Positions 1-5,512 of a stretch of 7,286 nucleotides of DNA are shown one piece after another. Under the pieces are notes generated by a model. The model searched no databases. It was given only the letters and a program-made list of their open reading frames with translations, and was not told the origin of the DNA. This DNA comes from Planctomycetota bacterium (GTDB taxonomy: Bacteria > Planctomycetota > Planctomycetia > Pirellulales > Pirellulaceae). The position numbers and the translations under genes are program-made. Position 1 is the first letter of the stretch. Every line of letters starts with the position of its first letter. Location of the stretch: the NCBI GenBank assembly GCA_026692885.1, contig JAPLNJ010000036.1, positions 1 to 7,286 of the forward strand. The letters run 5' to 3'.

Positions 1-990
1 GGCCCCTTGAGCTATCCCGGCGAGCCAGACGGTCTCTACCGCAATAACGGCAACGGGACGTTCACCGACGTGACCAAGGAGGTGGGGCTGTGGACCCCCG
101 ATGGCCGCGGCATGAGTGTGGCCATCGCGGACCTGAACAACGACGGGCTTCTGGATGTCTACGTCACCAACGACGCGATGGCCAATAACTTGTATATCAA
201 CCTCGGCAACGGGAAGTTCGAAGACCGGGCACTGGAGTTGGGCATGGCGTTTGGCGAAGGCGGTCAGGGGGTGTCGTCCATGGGGCCGATCGTGGGCGAC
301 GTCAACCGCGACGGTCTATTCGATGTGTTCGTACCTGCCATCCACTACGGCTCGCTCCACGTGAACCGGGGCCAGTTCTTCGAGGATCGGACCGCCGACG
401 CGGGGCTGACGCTCGTCGTCGGCCAGTACACGGGTTGGGGAGCCGCCTTTTTCGACTATGACAACGACGGGCACCTCGACTTCTTTCAGGCCAATGGCGA
501 CGCGCACCACGAGTACCCCGAGGAAGCGGTGCTCTGCCGCAACGACGGAACGGGAAAATTCATCGACGTCGCCAAGCAGTCGGGCGACTATTTCCGCCAG
601 AAGTACGTTGGCCGCGGCGCTGCGTTCGGCGATTTCAATAACGACGGCCACGTCGATCTCTTGGTGGTGAATCTCAACGATTCGCCACGGCTGCTGCGCA
701 ACAATGGCCACCCGAAGAACCACTGGCTGACCGTCGTCGCGAAACTGTCCAACGGCAGGTCGGACGCAATTGGCTCGTTGGTCACCGTCACGACCGGCTC
801 GTTGAAACAGCAGGCGTACGTCGGGCTGGCCCAAGGCTACATGTCGCAATCCGACCCCCGGCCGCATTTCGGGCTGGGCAAGGCCAAGCAGGCAGATCGC
901 GTCGAAATTCGCTGGCCGAACGGCCGCTTGACGGAATTGCAGGACGTGCCTGCCAATCAGTTCCTCCAAGTGATCCAGCCAGCCAAGTGA
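1..990 (+). CDS. CRTAC1-like FG-GAP/VCBS repeat protein with C-terminal ASPIC/UnbV domain (5' partial)
   Basis: The reading frame is already open at base 1, so the true start lies upstream; the TTG at 7 is not a convincing start. 329 residues are visible, ending at TGA 988-990. Four Ca2+-binding-type loops of the form D-x-N/D-x-D-G-x-x-D are seen: DLNNDGLLD (visible residues 44-52), DVNRDGLFD (100-108), DYDNDGHLD (152-160) and DFNNDGHVD (211-219). They are spaced 52-59 residues apart, as in FG-GAP/VCBS propeller blades. Each blade is followed by a variant of the F-x-D-x-T/A motif. From about residue 240 the protein matches the ASPIC/UnbV pattern: HWLTV, DAIGSLVTV, GYMSQSDPRPHFGLG, VEIRWPNGR and a final VPANQFLQV. 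Proteins of this family are usually exported, and many planctomycetes and acidobacteria carry several copies. Their biochemical role is mostly unknown; binding of protein or carbohydrate is a guess. About 0.9 kb of repeats separate it from the cytochrome gene, so cotranscription is not shown. Confidence 0.93.
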   Translation, partial: GPLSYPGEPDGLYRNNGNGTFTDVTKEVGLWTPDGRGMSVAIADLNNDGLLDVYVTNDAMANNLYINLGNGKFEDRALELGMAFGEGGQGVSSMGPIVGDVNRDGLFDVFVPAIHYGSLHVNRGQFFEDRTADAGLTLVVGQYTGWGAAFFDYDNDGHLDFFQANGDAHHEYPEEAVLCRNDGTGKFIDVAKQSGDYFRQKYVGRGAAFGDFNNDGHVDLLVVNLNDSPRLLRNNGHPKNHWLTVVAKLSNGRSDAIGSLVTVTTGSLKQQAYVGLAQGYMSQSDPRPHFGLGKAKQADRVEIRWPNGRLTELQDVPANQFLQVIQPAK

Positions 991-1008
991 GGCGAAGCCG
1001 AAGAACAA

Positions 1009-1051
1009 CTCCCTCGCCCCGGTACTCCGGGGAGAGGGTTGGGGTGAGGGG
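1009..1051. repeat. Short G/C-rich hairpin repeat, family C, copy 1 (possible terminator)
   Basis: Arms 1011-1020 (CCCTCGCCCC) and 1029-1038 (GGGGAGAGGG) pair with one mismatch around an 8-nt loop, 20 bases after the stop codon of the ASPIC/UnbV gene. The same sequence recurs inverted at 1825-1866 and 7101-7146, and a degenerate version lies at about 1471-1505. The position after a gene would suit a transcription terminator, but no T-tract follows, so I class it as a dispersed repeat. Confidence 0.65.
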
Positions 1052-1058
1052 CAACAGG

Positions 1059-1377
1059 CACTGCGGTGAACATCATGCGGTTGTCCAGGTCCTCGATTTT
1101 CTCGTTCCGACGCTCTGCGTCGGAACGCAAGCCACGGACGCTCTGCGTCCTTGGGCAGACGACGCGGAGCGCCAAAACACTTGCATTCCCACGCGGAGAC
1201 TGTGAAAGAATCGTAGGGTGGGCCAAGTACACGCGGCACACCATCCAAAGCAAGGTCATTTCCTTAGAATTGGTGGGCCGCGAGTACTTGGCCCACCCTA
1301 CCCGAAGCGTGTTCGCACATTCTTTCACAGCCCCGGAGCGTGGGAACGAGAGAGGCGTGAAGATGTTCACAGCAGTG
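1059..1377. repeat. Composite nested palindromic element (family B, copy 1), ~319 bp
   Basis: The ends form an inverted repeat: 1059-1074 (CACTGCGGTGAACATC) pairs with 1362-1377 with one mismatch. Further inwards CTCGTTCC near 1101 faces GGAACGAG near 1344-1351, then CTGTGAAAGAAT (1199-1210) faces its complement at 1318-1329. The centre is a strong stem (1213-1243 with 1271-1301). On the left side is a small hairpin built on TTCCGACGC/GCGTCGGAA. Positions 1213-1377 match 6907-7072 with only about a dozen differences by eye. No protein is encoded; it resembles a MITE or REP-type non-autonomous element. Mobility is inferred, not shown. Confidence 0.8.
1213..1301. repeat. Central long stem-loop of family B, copy 1
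   Basis: Two 31-nt arms (1213-1243 and 1271-1301) pair with two mismatches around a 27-nt loop. The right arm is identical to the right arm of the copy at 6965-6995. Both mismatches come from changes in the left arm, so this copy has begun to decay. The outer GTAGGGTGGGC/GCCCACCCTAC arms are shared with the shorter palindrome at 1972-2029. Confidence 0.85.
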
Positions 1378-1541
1378 GGGGCAAAGAGTAATGCCGAAAA
1401 TATTTCTTCGCCGTTCCTAAGCCGAGGCACTATGAATTTGATCTCCGCCCCGCGAATGACTGCCCCGCCCCTCACCCCCGGCCTAGGCCTCGCGAAATTG
1501 GGGAGTCGGGCGTCAAACGGATGGTCCTGTTATCGTTCCGC
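1378..1541. other. Intergenic stretch, no gene seen
   Basis: I see no supported gene or regulatory site here. A degenerate family C sequence is visible at about 1471-1505 (starting CTCACCCCCGGCC and ending TTGGGGAG). The + frame that runs into the cytochrome gene is open here, but its translation has no recognisable domain and lies between repeats. Confidence 0.4.
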
Positions 1542-1745
1542 CCCCATCCGGGCTTGCCCCGGTGGAGCGAGGTTTCTGCACTACGCCACGGGTCCGCAAC
1601 CGCCTCACTTCTTCCGCCGCCTCCCGCCCGCCGCCGGTGGCGGCGGGCGGGAGGCGGCGGGCGGGAGGCGGCGGAAGACAGCACGGCTGGCGTCTGCCGA
1701 CGTAGTGTGCGAAACCCAATTCCACCGGGGCAAGCCCGGATGGGG
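1542..1745. repeat. Nested palindromic element with extremely G+C-rich core, ~204 bp
   Basis: The outer arms 1542-1585 and 1701-1745 are inverted copies of one another with a few mismatches (CCCCATCCGGGCTTGCCCCG on the left, its complement on the right). Inside them lies a second palindrome, 1611-1677, made almost only of G and C, with arms starting CTTCCGCCGCC and ending GGCGGCGGAAG. The right inner arm carries a tandem duplication of a ~14-bp GCGGGCGGGAGGCG unit, so it is longer than the left. No coding signal is convincing. It could be a MITE-like element; the core could also form very stable RNA or DNA secondary structure. Confidence 0.8.
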
Positions 1746-1824
1746 ACCAGACAAGCCAAGCTGGAACAAGAGTCGGATCAGATCTCACCATAACAAGGAC
1801 TCTCTGGGATACAATTTTGCGCGG

Positions 1825-1866
1825 CCCACCCCCGGCCCCTCTCCCCGGAGTGCCTGGGCGAGGGGA
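1825..1866. repeat. Short G/C-rich hairpin repeat, family C, copy 2
   Basis: CTCTCCCCGGAGTGCCTGGG followed by CGAGGGGAG matches the complement of 1009-1051 and lies in the same orientation as 7101-7146. It sits about 60 bp before the preferred start of the cytochrome gene. Confidence 0.6.
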
Positions 1867-1926
1867 GATGTCCGCGGGAAGAACAGTCTACAAACCAAGA
1901 CGCAAGCCGACCTACCAGCCGCCGCT

Positions 1927-4899
1927 GTGGCTGTCAAAAGATCAAATCGGCCGACGCTGCTTGCCCAAGGTGTAGGGTGGGCTGTGCCCACCAAGCACAA
2001 GCAGTCGTGGTGGGCACAGCCCACCCTACGATTTGTTCACAGCCTCGCCGTGGCCGTATTCGCCCTGGCGCTGCTGGCCTGGACACAGCTGGGCAGCCCC
2101 GCAGTTGCTGCGGAAAGAGAACGACACGCGGTCTACGTCGGTTCGCGGGTCTGTGCCCCCTGTCACGACGGCCAACACGCGGGCAACCAATTCACGCGCT
2201 GGTACCAATCCAAACACGCCAAAGCCTTCACTAGTCTGGCCCACCCGGAAGCCCGAGACATCGCGCGGTTCAGCGGCATCCCGATGGACCCGCAGCAGTC
2301 GGCGATGTGCCTGGGTTGCCACGCCACCGCCGCCGAGGCGGAAGACTGGGAGAAGGACGACACCTTCTTCCTCCGCGATGGCGTGCAATGCGAGAAATGT
2401 CATGGCCCCGGCAGCGAGCATGTGGAGGCCAAGGGGGAGGGCCCACGGGCGAAGCTGATCATGCCCACGAAGCAGGACTGCTTGAACTGCCACAAGGCGA
2501 AAGGCTCACACACCCGCGTCCTCAAGTCTCCGACGGTCGATATCGAGAAGGGCTGGATCGAGATCTCACATCCGACACTCGAGGACTGGGACCATGACGA
2601 ACTGCAGCTACCGGCCCCAGCGGTCGACAAGCAGCTCCAGCCCAAGTACGCCGGTGTAGTGACTTGCGCCCAATGCCATCGCGGGGCCGACAAGGGTTAT
2701 CAGTACAGCCAGTGGCGGAGCACGAAGCACGCCGAGGCTTACGTCGCCCTCAGCACTCCCACCGGGCAGCGAATCGCTGCGGAAATGGGCGTCCGGGAGG
2801 ACCCTCGGACCAGCCCGGCGTGTCTGAAGTGCCACGCCACGGCCTATCATCAACCGGCGGGCGGGCAGTTGGATTCCTACACGGTCCACGAAGGGGTGAG
2901 TTGCGAGGCGTGTCATGGACCTGGTAGCGGGTATGCGCCCGAGGCAGTCATGAAAGACAAAGCAGCCGCAGCCGCCGCCGGCCTGAAAAAAATCACCGCG
3001 AAGACCTGCCAGTCCTGCCACGCCAACGCCCACGGCAAACCGTTCGATTACGACGTGGCCGTAAAGCAGATCGCCCATCCGGGCCAGCCTGTGCGATATC
3101 CTGAGCCACCGCGCTACAAAACGCCTCTCAACCTGGCGTTGCGTCCGGACGGGAAAGAACTGTATGTGGCCTGCGAGGCCTCCTTCAGCGTGATCGTCCT
3201 CGACGTGGCCACGCGGCACAAAGTCGCCGAGATCGCTGTGGGCGGCCTGCCTCAGGACGTGGCCTTCCGTCCCGACGGGCAGCGGGCCTATGTGAGCAAT
3301 CGGCTCGATGACTCCGTTTCGGTAATTGACACAACCACCCGGAAGGTCATTTCCACGATCCCCGTGGGCGACGAACCGCACGGCCTGCTGACCGATCGAT
3401 TGGGAAAGCTGCTCTACGTCTTGAACACATCGTCCGACGACATCTCAGTCATCGACACCGAGACGTTCGAGGAGGTCAAACGGCTGTCCGCCAGCCGTAA
3501 CCCGTGGTCGCTGGCATTATCGCCCGACGGCAGTCGATTGTGCGTGACCAACAGTCTCTCCCGGTTTGTAAAGTTTCGCGCCCCCGCGATGTCCGAGGTC
3601 ACGGTGATTGACACCGAGCCGGCGTTCGTCGACGACCGGGTGGTTGTGCCCGCCACGAATCTGCTGCAAGGAGTCGCTTGGCATCCCAGCGGCAAGTACG
3701 CCTTAGTCACCATGCTCCGCACCAAGAACCTGGTGCCCATGACGCGGATCATGCAGGGCTGGACAATCACCAATGGTTTGGCAATTATCTGGGCGGATGG
3801 CCGGGTCGATCAAGTCTTACTGGACGAGCCTGGGATGTCGTTCCCCGATCCGGCCGACGTGGCCATCACTCCCGACGGCCGTCTGGCCCTGGTGACCAGT
3901 TCCGGCACGGATCGAGTCGCGGTAGTCGATCTGGAGAAAATGATCGGCCTCTTGGAAAAGGCCACGCCGCAGGAACGCGAAAAAGTGATTCCCAATCACC
4001 TGGGCCAGGCCACCGAGTTCGTCACCACGCACATCCCTACCGGGAACTGCCCCCGCGGGATCCTGATCGCCCCCGACGGGAAGACGGCCTACGTCGCCTG
4101 TTCGTTGGACGACTCGATCACCGTCATCGACCTGGGTGAACTCCGAGTGGTCCAACGGATCGACCTCGGCGGGCCGCCAGAGATCACGCAGGTTCGCCGC
4201 GGAGAACGGCTTTTCCACAGTGCGAACATTGCCTTCCGTCGCCAGCTTTCCTGCCACTCCTGCCATCCCGACGGTCACGTCGATGGGCTCACGTACGATA
4301 TCGAGGAGGACGGACCTGGCGGTGGCATCGGCAGGGACCCGGTCGACAACCGGACGCTCCGCGGGATTTTGGATACGGCTCCGTTCAAGTGGTCGGGAGT
4401 CAACCCCGATCTGTCGCGGCAGTGCGGGGCGCGGCTCGCCGCTTTCTTCACCCGAATCCAGCCGTTCACGCCCGCAGAACTCGACGCGGTGGACACCTAC
4501 GTGTGTACGATTCCGCGACCGCCGAACCGTTATCGACCGGTCGGCGCTCCGCTGACCGAGACCCAGCGCCGCGGCAAGGCGGTCTTCGAGCGGACGCGGA
4601 CCAACGACGGCCGGGACATTCCTAAGGAGAATCGCTGTGTCACCTGCCATTTCCCGCCGCTGTACACCGATCGCAACCTTCGCGACGTGGGCAGTCAGGG
4701 TCGGCTGGATTCGCACAACAAGTTCGATGTTCCGCACTTGAACAACATCTACGACTCGGCGCCGTACCTGCACCACGGGGTCGCCGACACGCTGGAAGAG
4801 ATCTGGACCAAGTACAACCCCCGCGACACGCATGGGGCGACGAACGATATGACGAAGGATCAACTGAACGATCTCGTCGAATATCTCAAGACTCTTTGA
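1927..4899 (+). CDS. Exported decahaem cytochrome c: two tetrahaem modules, YVTN-type propeller, MauG/CCP-like dihaem domain
   Basis: About 990 residues from GTG 1927; numbering uses this start. A hydrophobic core (LAVAVFALALLAW, about 40-52) and cleavage site near AVAA (59-62) indicate Sec export. Ten CxxCH haem motifs begin at C76, C128, C155, C185, C247, C299, C326, C361, C776 and C904. The first eight form two tandem cytochrome c554-like tetrahaem modules, both with CE-x-CHGPGS at the third haem. Residues about 396-750 form a YVTN-type propeller with seven PDG-type turns, expected to fold as seven blades. Residues about 759-990 resemble MauG/dihaem cytochrome c peroxidase: GERLF, CHSCH, CVTCH, APYLHHG (945-951), TLEEIW, and LNDLVEYLKTL at the end. 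Likely role: periplasmic or surface electron transfer, perhaps peroxide reduction; substrate unknown. The frame is open back to 1066, but that stretch translates intergenic repeats. GTG 1984 or 2050 are alternative starts; no clear Shine-Dalgarno precedes any of them. Confidence 0.9.
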   Translation: MAVKRSNRPTLLAQGVGWAVPTKHKQSWWAQPTLRFVHSLAVAVFALALLAWTQLGSPAVAAERERHAVYVGSRVCAPCHDGQHAGNQFTRWYQSKHAKAFTSLAHPEARDIARFSGIPMDPQQSAMCLGCHATAAEAEDWEKDDTFFLRDGVQCEKCHGPGSEHVEAKGEGPRAKLIMPTKQDCLNCHKAKGSHTRVLKSPTVDIEKGWIEISHPTLEDWDHDELQLPAPAVDKQLQPKYAGVVTCAQCHRGADKGYQYSQWRSTKHAEAYVALSTPTGQRIAAEMGVREDPRTSPACLKCHATAYHQPAGGQLDSYTVHEGVSCEACHGPGSGYAPEAVMKDKAAAAAAGLKKITAKTCQSCHANAHGKPFDYDVAVKQIAHPGQPVRYPEPPRYKTPLNLALRPDGKELYVACEASFSVIVLDVATRHKVAEIAVGGLPQDVAFRPDGQRAYVSNRLDDSVSVIDTTTRKVISTIPVGDEPHGLLTDRLGKLLYVLNTSSDDISVIDTETFEEVKRLSASRNPWSLALSPDGSRLCVTNSLSRFVKFRAPAMSEVTVIDTEPAFVDDRVVVPATNLLQGVAWHPSGKYALVTMLRTKNLVPMTRIMQGWTITNGLAIIWADGRVDQVLLDEPGMSFPDPADVAITPDGRLALVTSSGTDRVAVVDLEKMIGLLEKATPQEREKVIPNHLGQATEFVTTHIPTGNCPRGILIAPDGKTAYVACSLDDSITVIDLGELRVVQRIDLGGPPEITQVRRGERLFHSANIAFRRQLSCHSCHPDGHVDGLTYDIEEDGPGGGIGRDPVDNRTLRGILDTAPFKWSGVNPDLSRQCGARLAAFFTRIQPFTPAELDAVDTYVCTIPRPPNRYRPVGAPLTETQRRGKAVFERTRTNDGRDIPKENRCVTCHFPPLYTDRNLRDVGSQGRLDSHNKFDVPHLNNIYDSAPYLHHGVADTLEEIWTKYNPRDTHGATNDMTKDQLNDLVEYLKTL
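1972..2029. repeat. Palindromic repeat embedded in the 5' coding region of the cytochrome gene
   Basis: Perfect 22-nt arms (1972-1993 and 2008-2029) surround a 14-nt loop. The outer GTAGGGTGGGC/GCCCACCCTAC ends are shared with the stems at 1213-1301 and 6907-6995, so it belongs to the same broad family. It lies just before the signal-peptide hydrophobic core and reads through without a stop, adding tryptophan-rich residues (VGWAVPT, SWWAQPTLR). GTG 1984, a possible start codon, lies inside the left arm. Confidence 0.85.
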
Positions 4900-4945
4900 T
4901 TGTACAGTGCCACCTGGCGCTGCGAATTCGCTATAACCACTTAAC

Positions 4946-5010
4946 AAATTTCGCCTTGCTGAGGTTTCAGATCTTGCCCCAAAGGGCCGCAACATGACAA
5001 GGGCAACGCC
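4946..5010. repeat. Degraded third copy of family D repeat
   Basis: TCTTGCCCCAAAGGGCCGCA and the following AACATGACAAGGGCAACGC align, with small gaps, to the complement of the end of the copy at 5221-5338. A TTTCGCC sequence at about 4948 may be the remains of the other end. The middle is missing. No gene is visible between 4900 and 5020. Confidence 0.4.
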
Positions 5011-5028
5011 ATCATCATGATACACAAG

Positions 5029-5148
5029 TTTTCGCCCCGATAGGGGCAGTCACATAGTAGCCCAGGGCAGAGCGTAGCGGCGTTAGCCGCGTAGCGTCGC
5101 CCTGGGTTCTGGGAGTATCGAGAGCGCCAGCCCTGAAGGGGCGAAACA
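5029..5148 (-). repeat. Family D palindromic repeat, copy 1 (inverted)
   Basis: The ends TTTCGCCCC and GGGGCGAAAC are inverted repeats, and the middle contains a hairpin with arms CCCAGGGC and GCCCTGGG. The complement of the whole stretch aligns nearly end to end with 5221-5338, sharing TTTCGCCC, TCAGGGCT, ACCCAGGGCG, ACGC, TGCCCTG and CGGGGCG blocks in order. It is a non-coding dispersed repeat; the strand is given relative to the second copy. Confidence 0.75.
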
Positions 5149-5220
5149 AACCAGTGCAGCACAACCATGCCACAATCCTTAGTCAAGGTTGACGAACGAT
5201 ACGTGAGGGATGAACCGATT

Positions 5221-5338
5221 TATTTCGCCCTGTCAGGGCTACCGTGTTGAATCGATACCGTACCCAGGGCGTCGCGTCGCAGCTGTCGCCGCGACGCTTT
5301 GCCCTGCTGATTTGTTGTGGCCCCTTCGGGGCGGAAGA
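5221..5338 (+). repeat. Family D palindromic repeat, copy 2
   Basis: This is the inverted partner of 5029-5148, with a ~72-bp spacer (5149-5220) in which I see nothing. Internal arms ACCCAGGGCGTCGCGTCGC and GCGACGCTTTGCCCTG form a hairpin, and CCCCTTCGGGG near the end forms a small stem. Weak open frames across it have no recognisable product and translate the repeat. Confidence 0.75.
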
Positions 5339-5360
5339 ACTTGACGAGCCAGCCGCTAGG

Positions 5361-5480
5361 GATCGGCGCATCAATAACGGTCGGGTTTACAAAGTAGTCG
5401 TTACGCTCCGCCGTGATGACATGTCGTCACGGCGGAGCGTGACGACTATGATACTTGCGACAGTTATTGATGCACCGATC
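5361..5480. repeat. Nested inverted-repeat (MITE-like) element upstream of the propeller gene
   Basis: Outer arms 5361-5378 (GATCGGCGCATCAATAAC) and 5463-5480 pair with one mismatch. Inside, 5397-5420 and 5423-5446 form a second 24-nt inverted repeat with two mismatches and a 2-nt spacer, centred on GACATGTCGTC. The element ends 32 bp before the ATG at 5513 and 19 bp before its ribosome binding site. It could be a non-autonomous mobile element, and it could influence expression of the gene if transcribed. No target-site duplication is evident. Confidence 0.75.
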
Positions 5481-5499
5481 CTAAGTGGTGTTGTACAAC

Positions 5500-5505
5500 T
5501 AAGGA
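5500..5505 (+). promoter_or_regulatory. Ribosome binding site of the propeller gene
   Basis: TAAGGA lies 7 nt before the ATG at 5513 and supports that start. It is the only clear Shine-Dalgarno sequence in the window. A 10-bp perfect palindrome, GTTGTACAAC (5490-5499), sits directly before it. Confidence 0.7.
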
Positions 5506-5512
5506 ACTCATT

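Noticed and set aside
316..1248. Long minus-strand open frame (310 codons)
   Set aside because: It lies mostly antisense to the ASPIC/UnbV gene, whose + strand protein has clear domain motifs, and it runs on into repeats. Its translation shows no domain.
1101..1377. Possible CRISPR array because of repeated short palindromes
   Set aside because: There are no regularly spaced identical direct repeats with unique spacers; the repeats are nested inverted ones.
991..1971. Insertion sequence with a transposase
   Set aside because: Inverted repeats are present, but no transposase domain or motif is visible in any frame; only non-autonomous elements are supported.
4906..4921. Possible terminator hairpin just after the cytochrome stop codon
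   Set aside because: The 7-nt arms leave only a 2-nt loop, contain a mismatch and are not followed by a T-tract.
3817..5025. Minus-strand open frame of about 402 codons
   Set aside because: Antisense to the propeller and peroxidase-like part of the cytochrome gene, with no recognisable domain. Long antisense frames are common in GC-rich genes.
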